Positions 1 to 8,027 of a DNA stretch of 42,551 nucleotides are shown in pieces. This stretch comes from Candidatus Hydrogenedentota bacterium. GTDB taxonomy: Bacteria; Hydrogenedentota; Hydrogenedentia; Hydrogenedentales; JAEUWI01. The position numbers and the translations under genes were made by a program. The notes below the pieces were generated by a model that did no database searches, was not told where the DNA came from, and saw nothing but the letters and a program-made list of their open reading frames with translations. The stretch spans positions 1-42,551 of the forward strand of contig JACPGE010000118.1 in NCBI GenBank assembly GCA_016182605.1. Direction: 5' to 3'. Positions within the stretch are counted from its first letter, which is position 1, and every line of letters starts with the position of its first letter.

Positions 1-71
1 CGACGGCCGCGCTCGTCCAACGAGCCCTGCAGTTGCTTATATTGTCGCGCGATATCGGTTACTGTTTTCAT
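1..71 (-). CDS. Transposase N-terminus, partial (ISAzo13-like)
   Basis: Only the first 23 residues are inside the window. They start with MKTVTDIARQY and contain an LDERGR motif. That resembles the N-terminus of ISAzo13-family transposases, which begin with a short helix followed by a 'LDER.RR' segment. The start is the ATG at 71-69. It happens to be in the same frame as the interrupted BNR gene, so the frame is open from base 2600 to the window edge. With so little sequence, the assignment rests on one motif plus the abrupt end of the repeats next door. It could instead be an unrelated gene start. Confidence 0.5.
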   Translation of the reverse strand, partial: MKTVTDIARQYKQLQGSLDERGR

Positions 72-127
72 GGATAACAGTATCGCACAACAGAATAAAT
101 ATAGTCGAGTTATTTTGTCACAGACCC
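1..127 (-). mobile_element. End of an insertion sequence (ISAzo13-like), truncated by window edge
   Basis: The regular 62-codon repeats of the neighbouring BNR gene stop abruptly at about base 128. All other copies continue the Asp box with a Trp codon, but here the sequence changes to an unrelated, AT-richer stretch beginning GGGTCTGTGACAAAATAACT on the minus strand. A start codon follows 56 bases later. I read this as the left end of an insertion sequence, with its terminal repeat at about 104-127. The other end, the second terminal repeat and the target duplication lie outside the window. The family is inferred only from the first residues of the encoded protein. Confidence 0.55.
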
Positions 128-2600
128 TAAGCCCGCCGTCGGTCGAACGCGCATTGAGAATCTCCAGGATTATGGTTTCGCCCAAGCCGTATACGGATGC
201 CCACGCGGCCAGCCAGAGTCCCCGGCCGTCCGTCGTCAATTGGGGTGAGGAATCGTCTCTGGTATCGCTATACCCACGGGCATCGAGCCAACTGGGCGCT
301 GTCCAGGTGAGTCCACCGTCGGTCGAGCGGGAATAATGAACGGACCCGTTCCCGTTACCGTCCAAGGTGTCGTAAGAAGTCCACGTGGCAAGCCAGAGCC
401 CGTTGCCGTCCGTCGTCAATTGGGTTAAGATATACTTTCTAAGATCGCCCACCATATAGGTAGAGAGGACGGTTGGCGCTGACCAGGATTGCCCGCCGTC
501 GGTCGAACGCGCATAGAGAATGTCAAAGTTCTCGCCCGAGGTGTCGTACGAATACCACGCGGCGAGCCAGAGCCCCTGGCCGTCCGTCGCCAATTCGGGA
601 TAAGTGTCACTACCGGAATCACCCGCCGCATAGGTATTGAGCGCCGTTGGCGCTGACCAGCTAAGCCCTCCGTCATTCGAACGCGCATAGAGAATGTCGT
701 AGTCCGTACCCAGTGTACCGTCCAGGGTGTCACTCGAATGCCACGTGACCAGCCAGAGCCCCTGGCCGTCCGTCTTCAATTGGGGTTCATAATCATGTCC
801 GGAATCTCCCGCCGCATTGCTATTGAGTGCCACGGGCGCGGTCCAGCTAAGCCCGCCGTCGGTCGAACGCGCATAATGAATGTCATAGTCTGTACTAAAG
901 GGACCGCCCAGGGTGTCGTTCGAATACCACGTGGCCAGCCAGACCCCCTGGCCGTCCGTCGTCAATTGGGGTGAATAATCGTCGCCGGTATCGCTCGCCG
1001 CATTGGTATTAAGCGGGGCGGGCTCTGTCCAGCTAAGCCCATCGTCGTTTGAACGGGAATAGAGAATGTCATAGTCCGTTCCTAGGGTCCAGCCCAGGGT
1101 GTCGTTTGATTGCCACGTGGCCAGCCAGAGCCCCTGACCGTCGGTCGTCAATTGGGGTGAAGAATCATCGCCGGAATTGATCGCATCATTCGGATTGAGC
1201 ACCGCGCCCGCTGTCCAGCTAAGCCCTCCGTCGGTCGAACGCCCATAGCGTATGTCTTCGTCCGGACCCGGAGTACCGCCCAGGGGATCAATTGAAGTCC
1301 ACGTGGCCAGCCAGAGCCCCTGACTGTCCGTCGTCAATTGGGGTGCATCGTCACGGGCGGAATCACTTGCGGCATGGGTATTGAGCGCCGCGGGCGCGGT
1401 CCAGGTCATGCCACCGTCGGTCGAACGGGCGCAGAGAATGTCATAGTCTGTGCCCAGGGTACCGTCCAGGCCGTCGTTCGAAGTCCACGTGGCCAGCCAG
1501 AGCCCCTGGCCGTCTGTTGTCAATTGGGGATCAAAATCATGGCCGAAATCACTCGCGGCATCGGTTTTGAGCGACGCCGGGTCGGTCCAGCTAAGCCCTC
1601 CGTCGGTCGAACGCGCATAGTGTATGTCGGAGTCCCAACCGGGGGTGCCGACCAGGGTATTGGTTGATTCCCACATCGCCAGCCAGACCCCCTGGCCGTC
1701 CGTCGTCAATTGGGGTACATCATCATCTCCGGTATCGCTCGCGGCATTGGTATTGAGCGCCGCGGGCGCTGTCCAGGTCAAGCCTCCGTCGATCGAACGG
1801 GCATAGAGAACGTCCGTCTCCCAACTTGGGGTACCGCTCAAGGTGTCGTTCGAAGTCCACGTGGCCAGCCAAAGCCCCTGGCCATCCGTCGTCAATTGGG
1901 GTGAAAAATCATATCCGGAGTCACTCACCGCATTGGTATTGAGCGCCGTTGGCGCGGTCCAGCTAAGTCCACCGTCAGTCGAACGCGCGTAGTGGATGTC
2001 AGAGTCCCTCTTTGGGGTACCGTCCAAAGTTTCGCGTGATGTCCATACGGCCAGCCAGAGCCCCTGACCGTCCGTCGTCAATTGGGGTGAGTAATCATCC
2101 TCGGTATCGTTCGCCGCATTGGTATTGAGCGCGGCAGGCGCGGTCCACGTGAGCCCACCGTCGGTCGAACGCGCATAGAGAATGTCCGCGTCTGTACCGA
2201 TGGCACCGTCCAAAGTTTCGCGTGATGTCCATATGGCCAGCCAGAGCCCTTGGCCGTCCGTCGTCAATTGGGGTGCATCATCATCTCGGGTATCGATCTC
2301 CGCATCGGTATTGAGCGCTGCTGGCGCTGTCCAGGTCATGCCGCCGTCGGTCGAACGTACAGAGAGAATGTCCTCGTCTGTACCCAGGGTGCCGCCCAAT
2401 GTTTCGCGTGTTGACCACGTTATCAGCCAGAGCCCGTGGCCGTCCGTCGTCAATTGGGGTCTTGAATAATCTCCGTATCGGATTTCGCCGTCATCGGTCA
2501 GGAGTAAAGGCGGGGACCACTCCTGTGCGGTGGCGGCGCCGGACGCCAGGAAGGCGAGTCCCAATAACAGCCAGCCGGAAAAAGCGCGTCGCGAAAGCAT
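128..2600 (-). CDS. Secreted BNR/Asp-box repeat protein (sialidase-like propeller), 3' end disrupted
   Basis: The frame starts at ATG 2600 with a strong ribosome site (GAGGAGA at 2614-2608). It encodes a signal peptide (MLSRRAFSGWLLLGLAFLAS, then GAATA before the mature protein). After a short lead-in come thirteen nearly identical units of about 62 residues. Each contains an Asp box (STDGGLTWTAP type, matching SxDxGxTW) and a segment PQLTTDGQGLWLATW. Asp boxes mark BNR repeats of sialidase-like beta-propellers, which in secreted proteins usually bind or cleave glycans. No catalytic sialidase residues are apparent, so binding or surface display is as likely as enzyme activity. The last visible unit stops at STDGGL, where the insertion sequence starts. 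The original 3' end is not in the window, so the protein is probably truncated or fused to insertion-sequence-encoded residues. Confidence 0.8.
129..2480 (-). repeat. Thirteen tandem ~186-bp coding repeats
   Basis: The Asp-box segment recurs about every 186 bp (near 136, 319, 499, 671, 857, 1049, 1233, 1419, 1605, 1791, 1977, 2163 and 2349). It is flanked by a highly conserved 35-40 bp block encoding QLTTDGQGLWLATW. The nucleotide sequence is conserved along with the protein, which suggests recent duplication or ongoing recombination between units. A few units differ in length by one to four codons in the variable part. Such arrays are prone to copy-number change and to assembly collapse. Confidence 0.9.
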
Positions 2601-3176
2601 GGGCGTATCTCCTCATATTGTTATATCACAAGCGCTTCCTACTACGTTAAGCAAGCGGCAAGCAGAACTGTCATGCCCGTTGCCAAGGGGACTTGAAGTG
2701 GTGAAATACGCGGGTTAGACACCCATTCATTGCGCGGCTGCGTTGCACTATTGCGTTTTTCCACGTCATTGCCCACGAGTCTTTGATCGCCCGCCTGGAA
2801 AACCGTTGAATTTCTCAATTCGCGGTGTGGAATTTCTCAACGCCTGGCGGCGAATCGTGAAACGCCGCAAGAATGCCTATGTTTATTGGCTTTTCTGATG
2901 TGCTGGTGTTGAATTTCACATCACCTATTGGATGAGAGATCGATCAGACCGTAGAAAATTTCATCGCCGCCTTTCCAGCACGCCGCACTTGCGGAATCCC
3001 GCCGAAGCCGTAATCCATTGCAGTCAGGAGGGTTGTGCAACGTGGGCCCTGCTCGCTCACAAGCGGCACGCACCTTGCGTTGCGAACGTAGACATTTGCA
3101 TCAAGAGTGGCATGCGTTCCTACCGAAGGAGGGAACGGGCGCTTCGGAAAGTTCCACGTACTGCGGGAGAATAGCG
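2601..3176. other. Intergenic region between BNR gene and redox operon
   Basis: This divergent 576-bp spacer holds the upstream regions of both flanking genes. It contains three short direct copies of a GTTGAATTTCTCA-like element at about 2805, 2827 (GTGG variant) and 2908 (CACA variant), which could be regulator sites. A plus-strand frame at 2932-3174 has no recognisable features and no good ribosome site; I do not call it a gene. No RNA gene was seen. Confidence 0.5.
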
Positions 3177-4085
3177 ATGAGAATCTCGCGAAGAGGGTTT
3201 ATGGCGGGGGTGGGGGCGATTGGCGGGTCTTTGGCGGGCCGCCGGGCTTCGGCGTCGACGGCGCAGCCAGCGCAAAGTTCGGATTCGATGGGGATGCTCA
3301 CGGATCTGAGTCGGTGTGTGGGTTGCCGCCGCTGTGAGTGGGCCTGCAATGAAGCGCACGGGTTGCCGAACGTGCCGTTGAATGAAATCGACATCGAGGC
3401 GGTCTACGGCGCGCGCCGGCGGATGGATGCGAATTCCTTCACGGTGGTGAACCGGTTTGGCGAAGGGGATGCCGCCACGTACGTGAAGCGTCAATGCATG
3501 CACTGTGTGGATCCTGCGTGCGTGTCGGCATGCCCGGTGAAGGCCTTTGTGAAGCCGGCGGAGGGGGCGGTGACGTACAACGAAGACCTCTGCATGGGCT
3601 GCCGCTATTGCATGGTGGCGTGTCCCTTTGACGTGCCGGCCTATGAATATGACAATCCGCTCTCTCCGCGCGTGCGCAAGTGCACGATGTGCTTCGAGCG
3701 CTTCGAATCCGGTGGCGCGGCGCCGGCCTGTGCCTCGATCTGCCCGCAGGAGGCGATTACGTATGGGAAGCGGGAAGACCTGCTCGCGCTTGCGCGGCAG
3801 AAGTTCCAAAATGCTCCGGGCGAATATGTGGATCACATCTACGGCGAGCGCGAAGCCGGGGGCACCAACTGGCTCTATATCTCCAAGAAGCCTTTCGAGG
3901 AATTGGGCTTCAACTGTGGACTGGGCGACAAGCCCTATCCCGATCTTACGAAGGGCTATCTGGCCATGGTGCCGCTGGTGCACTCCATTTGGCCCATGCT
4001 GTTAATGGGACTGTATGCGTTCAGCTCCAGCCGGGACCAAGCGGCGGAACCTGGACAACACGGCGAAGAGGAGGTCGAACGGTGA
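3177..4085 (+). CDS. Tat-exported 4x[4Fe-4S] ferredoxin-like redox subunit (HybA/HmcB type)
   Basis: This is the electron-transfer subunit of a membrane redox complex, probably passing electrons between a quinone-reactive NrfD partner and the cytochrome encoded downstream. The ATG at 3177 follows GGGAG and gives MRISRRGFMAGVG, a twin-arginine export signal; longer upstream starts lack this logic. The 302-residue product has four cysteine clusters in the order typical of the family: CVGCRRCEWAC, CMHCVDPACVSAC, CMGCRYCMVAC, and a spaced CTMC...CASIC. A hydrophobic segment near the C-terminus (LVHSIWPMLLMGLYAF) probably anchors it, as in HybA. It overlaps the next gene by four bases (GTGA), so the two are translationally coupled. 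No hydrogenase or molybdopterin large subunit lies beside it, so its donor or acceptor is not visible. Confidence 0.9.
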   Translation: MRISRRGFMAGVGAIGGSLAGRRASASTAQPAQSSDSMGMLTDLSRCVGCRRCEWACNEAHGLPNVPLNEIDIEAVYGARRRMDANSFTVVNRFGEGDAATYVKRQCMHCVDPACVSACPVKAFVKPAEGAVTYNEDLCMGCRYCMVACPFDVPAYEYDNPLSPRVRKCTMCFERFESGGAAPACASICPQEAITYGKREDLLALARQKFQNAPGEYVDHIYGEREAGGTNWLYISKKPFEELGFNCGLGDKPYPDLTKGYLAMVPLVHSIWPMLLMGLYAFSSSRDQAAEPGQHGEEEVER

Positions 4086-5332
4086 GCACGGTAATTGACT
4101 ACAGATTGGCCCATGCGTGTTCCTACAGCGACAAAATCCTGATGGGCATGACGCTCCGGGGCTATCTCCGTTCCCTCGTAACGCCGGGCAACGCCGTGGT
4201 AGCGGCCATTCTCTGCGTGGGATTTCCGATCACGATTCTGCGTTTCACGCAGGGCCTTGAGCGGGTGAGCAACCTGAGCAACGACTATCCCTGGGGACTC
4301 TGGGTGGGTTTCGATGTGCTCTGTGGTGTGGCGCTGGCTGCGGGCGGTTTCTGCCTGGCGGCGACGGTGCACATCTTCCACATGCACCAGTATGAAGCCA
4401 TCGTGCGCCCGGCTATTCTGACGGGTTTTCTGGGCTACTTCTTCGTGGCAGTGGGGCTGCTCCTGGATCTGGGCCGGCCCTGGCGGCTGCCCTATCCGCT
4501 CTTCGTCTCGCACGGCACGACGTCGGTCATGTTTGAAGTGGCCTGGTGCGTGGCCATGTACCTCACGGTGCTCTTTCTCGAGTTCAGCCCGGCGCTCTTC
4601 GTGTGGCTGGGATGGGAGAAGTTGCGCCGCTGGGTGGCACGGCTGACCTTCATGCTCGCGATACTCGGCGTGGTCCTGTCTACCCTGCATCAATCGGCGC
4701 TGGGCGGCCTCTTCCTGGTTGCGGCGAACAAGCTGCACCCCCTTTGGTACTCCATCTATATACCGGCCTTCTTCCTGGTCTCCGCGATGGCTGCTGGGGT
4801 CTCGATGGTTATTTTCGAAGGGTGGCTCTCACACCGCATCTTCGCATCGCGCCTGGGCACCGGCCCCCACCACAACTTCGACCAGCTCACGCTGGGGCTC
4901 GCGAAAGCGAGCGCCATCATCCTCTTCACCTACTTCTGCCTGAAATGGATTGGGGTTGCCCATGACAACCGCTGGGCTTATCTGTGGTCCGGGTTTGGCG
5001 CGTTGTTCCTGGTGGAACTCCTGGGCTTCGTGTTGGCGCCTGCAATCCTGTACACGGTCGCGGTGAAGCGGCGGAGTGTGACGCTGGCGCGGATTGCGGC
5101 GGTCTGGGCAGTGCTGGGTGTGGTGTTGAACCGCCTCAACGTGTCGCTCTTCGCCTACAACTGGCAATTCCCCGAACGGTACGTGCCCCACTGGATGGAG
5201 ATTGCCATAAGCATCACCCTGGTGACCATCGGCCTGATGACCTTCCGCTTCATTGTGAATCGCATGCCGATTCTCAACGCAGAAGCAGAGGACAAGGCGC
5301 ACGCCATCCACCCATTCCGGCGCGCAGCATGA
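4082..5332 (+). CDS. NrfD/HybB-like membrane quinone-reactive subunit
   Basis: This is an integral membrane protein of 416 residues with about ten hydrophobic helices, in the NrfD/PsrC/HybB family. These proteins exchange electrons with menaquinone or ubiquinone through iron-sulfur partners. The GTG start at 4082 overlaps the stop of the iron-sulfur gene, which fixes the start. Landmarks include NDYPWGLWVGFDVLCGVALAA early on and FVAVGLLLDLGRPWRLPYP, the conserved 'DLGRPWR' region of the family. Together with the flanking genes it forms a three-gene unit like HmcBC/HybAB plus cytochrome, and like Cbc-type complexes in metal reducers. The direction of electron flow cannot be told from sequence. 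Confidence 0.88.
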   Translation: MSTVIDYRLAHACSYSDKILMGMTLRGYLRSLVTPGNAVVAAILCVGFPITILRFTQGLERVSNLSNDYPWGLWVGFDVLCGVALAAGGFCLAATVHIFHMHQYEAIVRPAILTGFLGYFFVAVGLLLDLGRPWRLPYPLFVSHGTTSVMFEVAWCVAMYLTVLFLEFSPALFVWLGWEKLRRWVARLTFMLAILGVVLSTLHQSALGGLFLVAANKLHPLWYSIYIPAFFLVSAMAAGVSMVIFEGWLSHRIFASRLGTGPHHNFDQLTLGLAKASAIILFTYFCLKWIGVAHDNRWAYLWSGFGALFLVELLGFVLAPAILYTVAVKRRSVTLARIAAVWAVLGVVLNRLNVSLFAYNWQFPERYVPHWMEIAISITLVTIGLMTFRFIVNRMPILNAEAEDKAHAIHPFRRAA

Positions 5333-5352
5333 AGACAGAGAAGGAAGTTTCC

Positions 5353-6348
5353 ATGAACACGAACAGAACATACGCCAGCCGGGGTTGGGCAAGTGCCGCA
5401 GTCTTGCTGCTCGTCAGCGCGGCGCCGGCAGCCGCTTACGCGAATGCAGACCGGTCTGCCGCCGCACAGGCGCCGTGCACCAGTTGCCACGCGAGTGAAG
5501 TAGCCGCTGCTGAAACGGCCTACGCCGCACCGGCCCCCGAGAATGGCGAAGCAGCCGCGCAAACACAGAATGCCCCCGGCGTCATGCTGCTTGATGTATT
5601 GTCGAAGTTTTACGGTGGGGTCCTCTTCAACCACAAGATCCACGCGGAAATGGGCGCCATGAATGGCGGTTGCGCCACGTGCCACCACTACAGCCCCGAA
5701 AACACCACGCCGGCCTGCCGGGCGTGCCACGAGATCACGCCGAATGGAGAACGCCTCAATCAGCCAGGTCTGCGCGGCGCCTATCACCGCCAATGCATGG
5801 CCTGCCACCGCGACTGGAGCGGCGAGACGGATTGCGAACGTTGTCACCTGCCCGCAGGGGCCGCGTTTCCGCAGAACATTCCGCTGGAAAGCACGGACAT
5901 CGTGGGGATGAACCATCCGCCCCTGATAGCCCCTGAAACCGTTCTCTACAATGTTCCGGATGCCAGCGACACGCAGGTGACTTTTCACCACGCGGATCAC
6001 GCGGAAGTGTTCGGGTTGCTCGCGATCACCGGGCACGATCTCTTTATTCCGATCCTGACCTACGTCTTTGGTGAAGCCCACCTGAACGGCCCCGCGGCAA
6101 TTGTCTCCACGCACCGGCTGACGCCGGAATTCTATGGATTGCCCGCCGACGCAGAGTTGCTGGAGGAACGCGCCTGCACCGAGGCCGTTCATGAACTCGG
6201 CCACACGGCGGGCCTGTTGCATTGCAGCGATTATTCCTGCGCCATGCATGCCTCTCACGCGCCCGAGGAGATCGACCTGAAAGAGGCGGACTTCTGCACC
6301 GCATGCAAACAGTACCTCTTCACGGCGAACGGGCAGACGTTGCGCTGA
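5353..6348 (+). CDS. Multiheme cytochrome c fused to C-terminal half of an archaemetzincin protease
   Basis: ATG 5353 follows GGAAG at a good distance and starts a signal peptide ending near AYANA; a further ATG at 5329, overlapping the previous stop, is possible but less likely. The 331-residue product has five CxxCH heme sites (Cys42, 107, 122, 148, 161) in a class III/c7-like arrangement, including LFNHKIH and CATCHH. At about residue 222 the cytochrome pattern ends and an archaemetzincin pattern begins: TGHDLFIPILTYVFGEA, then HELGHTAGLLHC at 280-291. The metal ligands are His280, His284 and His290 with Glu281, and the second zinc site is Cys291, Cys296, Cys315 and Cys318. This matches the archaemetzincin signature HEXXHXXGX3CX4CXM...CXXC. 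Normal archaemetzincins are about 170-190 residues and intracellular. Here only the last ~100 residues are present, behind an export signal. It may be a true exported hemoprotein-protease or the scar of a deletion. Confidence 0.8.
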   Translation: MNTNRTYASRGWASAAVLLLVSAAPAAAYANADRSAAAQAPCTSCHASEVAAAETAYAAPAPENGEAAAQTQNAPGVMLLDVLSKFYGGVLFNHKIHAEMGAMNGGCATCHHYSPENTTPACRACHEITPNGERLNQPGLRGAYHRQCMACHRDWSGETDCERCHLPAGAAFPQNIPLESTDIVGMNHPPLIAPETVLYNVPDASDTQVTFHHADHAEVFGLLAITGHDLFIPILTYVFGEAHLNGPAAIVSTHRLTPEFYGLPADAELLEERACTEAVHELGHTAGLLHCSDYSCAMHASHAPEEIDLKEADFCTACKQYLFTANGQTLR

Positions 6349-6407
6349 GTGCAGCCATCCCGTACGATGGCGTGGCGCCATACCCATCGCGCGAGGGCAT
6401 CCCGAAC

Positions 6408-6971
6408 ATGACCATGCAGGCCGAGTACCTCCTATTTCCCACGGCACTGGGCCGTTGCGCATTGGCCTGGCGCCTGGACGGCACGGGAACGCCCCGGGTG
6501 ACCGGCTTTCAGTTGCCGGAATCGACCGAGGCACAAACCGAAGGGCGCATTGCGCGCGCCGCGGGTGCAATGCATGGCGAGGCGCCCCCGGCATCGATTC
6601 AGGCATTGGTTGCGCAGGTGCAACGTCACCTCAGCGGGGAGCCCCAGGACTTTCAGCAGGTTCCGCTGGACCTGGACGGCGTAGCGGGTTTTGCGCGGCA
6701 GGTCTATGCCGTAGCGCAGGCCATACCCGCTGGGGAAACGCTGACCTATGGCGAGGTTGCGGCGCAGCTTGGTCAGCCGGGCGCCGCGCGGGCCGTCGGG
6801 CAGGCGCTGGGCCGCAACCCGATCGCCCTGATCATTCCCTGCCACCGCGTATTGGCCGCGGGCGGCAAGCCGGGCGGATTTTCGGCCCATGGCGGCGCAA
6901 GCACCAAGGAGAAATTGCTGGCCATCGAGGGGGCCGTACGTGGAGGAGGGCAATTGGAATTGGGGGTATAG
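6408..6971 (+). CDS. ogt: Methylated-DNA--protein-cysteine methyltransferase (MGMT/Ogt)
   Basis: This suicide DNA-repair protein transfers the methyl group from O6-methylguanine to its own cysteine. The 187-residue product has the C-terminal domain intact: the helix-turn-helix region (GETLTYGEVAAQLGQPGAARAVGQAL), then NPIALIIPCHRVL with the acceptor Cys145, and GGFSAHGG. The N-terminal domain is short and variable, as usual for Ogt. The ATG at 6408 is preferred (MTMQAEYLLFP); ATG 6414 is possible. It begins 59 bases after the cytochrome fusion gene on the same strand and could be co-transcribed with it, although the functions are unrelated. Confidence 0.93.
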   Translation: MTMQAEYLLFPTALGRCALAWRLDGTGTPRVTGFQLPESTEAQTEGRIARAAGAMHGEAPPASIQALVAQVQRHLSGEPQDFQQVPLDLDGVAGFARQVYAVAQAIPAGETLTYGEVAAQLGQPGAARAVGQALGRNPIALIIPCHRVLAAGGKPGGFSAHGGASTKEKLLAIEGAVRGGGQLELGV

Positions 6972-7056
6972 CCGAACCTGATCCCGAGGCAGGGGGTCTT
7001 CCAGCGCGATGCGATGACCGTGTGAACCGAATTGCCCCGGGGAGTAGGGGGTGTGG

Positions 7057-7062
7057 TACAAT
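7057..7062 (+). promoter_or_regulatory. Candidate -10 element upstream of the hemolysin-III gene
   Basis: TACAAT at 7057-7062 lies about 40 bases before the GTG start. A weak TTGCCC at 7032-7037 is 19 bases upstream. This is a plausible housekeeping promoter, but the -35 match is poor. Confidence 0.35.
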
Positions 7063-7102
7063 TCAGGATACATCAGGGCGCAACCCATTGCGAGGCAAGC
7101 AC

Positions 7103-7780
7103 GTGCAGCATAAAAACCACTACACGCTCCGCGAAGAGATCGCGAATTCCGTCACCCATGGGGTCGGCGTGGTCTTCAGTATCGTGGCGTTGACGCTGCT
7201 GGTAACCTTTGCCTCCTTTGGCCAGGATCCGTGGCGGATTGTGACGGTGACCATCTTCGGGACGACGATGCTGGTGATGTTTCTCGCGTCGACGCTGTAT
7301 CACGCGCTGCCGCACCCGCCGGTAAAACGTGCGCTTCGCGTGGTGGACCACTGCGCCATATATTGTTTAATTGCAGGCACTTACACGCCATTTCTGCTGG
7401 TGTGCATGCGGGGGGTATGGGGCTGGTCGCTCTTTGCACTGCTATGGACCATCGCGCTCGCGGGATGCATCTACAAGATCTGCTTCATCCAATTGAGGAA
7501 CGACCATATTACGGGTTGGCGCAACTGGGTAAGCACGGGGCTCTATGTGGCGATGGGATGGACCATCGTTATTGCCGCAAAGCCGACCCTGGAAATGGTG
7601 CCGGTAGACGCGCTGGTTTGGGTGGCCATTGGGGGGCTGCTGTACACGGCAGGGGTCATCTTTTATCTCTGGGAGCGCCTCCCCTACAACCACGCGATTT
7701 GGCACTGCTTTGTGCTGGGGGGGAGCGTCGCGCATTTCATCGCGATCTTTGCTTTTATTGCGGTGATGCCCGCCGCTTAG
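7103..7780 (+). CDS. Hemolysin III family (PAQR/YqfA) membrane protein
   Basis: This 225-residue protein has seven hydrophobic helices. It carries the hallmarks of the HlyIII/YqfA branch of the PAQR superfamily: an N-terminal EEIANSVTHGVG, then STLYHALPHPPVKRALRVVDH, YCLIAGTYTPFLL, and a C-terminal AIWHCFVLGGSVAHF. The conserved Ser and His residues in these segments form the putative zinc site of the family. The GTG at 7103 follows GCGAGG and matches the usual N-terminus. Family members are linked to membrane stress and, for a few, to hemolysis on overexpression; the in vivo role is unclear. It directly precedes the rpoB promoter region. Confidence 0.9.
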   Translation: MQHKNHYTLREEIANSVTHGVGVVFSIVALTLLVTFASFGQDPWRIVTVTIFGTTMLVMFLASTLYHALPHPPVKRALRVVDHCAIYCLIAGTYTPFLLVCMRGVWGWSLFALLWTIALAGCIYKICFIQLRNDHITGWRNWVSTGLYVAMGWTIVIAAKPTLEMVPVDALVWVAIGGLLYTAGVIFYLWERLPYNHAIWHCFVLGGSVAHFIAIFAFIAVMPAA

Positions 7781-7873
7781 CGCGCTCGCATTGCGGCCCT
7801 CATCCTGAATAGCGCTTAACCCACTGAAATTGGGGCACTTACACACGCACCCCCAATGCGGCACAGGGATTGC

Positions 7874-7902
7874 TTGACAATGCCCTGCGCATTTGTTAAC
7901 CT
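7874..7902 (+). promoter_or_regulatory. Probable rpoBC promoter
   Basis: A perfect -35 (TTGACA, 7874-7879) is followed after 17 bases by TAACCT (7897-7902), which is preceded by a TG extended -10. The predicted transcript starts near 7909, leaving a leader of about 120 bases before rpoB. This indicates that rpoBC has its own promoter here and need not depend on upstream ribosomal genes. Confidence 0.6.
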
Positions 7903-7911
7903 TATAGGCTG

Positions 7912-7973
7912 CACTCCCCCGCGGGGGTGATCTGTCTTTTCCGGCTAATTGACCCGCAGATTGGGCCGGAAAA
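7912..7973 (+). promoter_or_regulatory. Structured rpoB leader: two hairpins
   Basis: The first hairpin, 7912-7929, pairs CACTCCCC with GGGGGTG around a tetraloop right at the predicted transcript start. The second is a perfect 9-bp stem, TTTTCCGGC at 7937-7945 with GCCGGAAAA at 7965-7973, around a 19-base loop. Neither is followed by a U-tract, so they are not ordinary terminators. They could stabilise or control the rpoB mRNA. Confidence 0.5.
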
Positions 7974-8027
7974 CGGGGCCCAAACACTTTCCCCGGACCA
8001 CGTTAACGTAGTCAAAGGAGTACTTGC

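Noticed and set aside
738-2469. Several plus-strand open frames of 60-110 codons through the repeat region
   Set aside because: They are the opposite-strand reading of the BNR repeats, lack ribosome sites and repeat with the same period.
129-2480. Regular repeats at first resembling a CRISPR array or satellite
   Set aside because: The period of about 186 bp is far too long for CRISPR, and every unit translates without stops into an Asp-box module.
3018-3176. Upstream in-frame extension of the iron-sulfur protein
   Set aside because: It would bury the twin-arginine signal 53 residues inside the protein; ATG 3177 has a ribosome site and gives a proper Tat signal.
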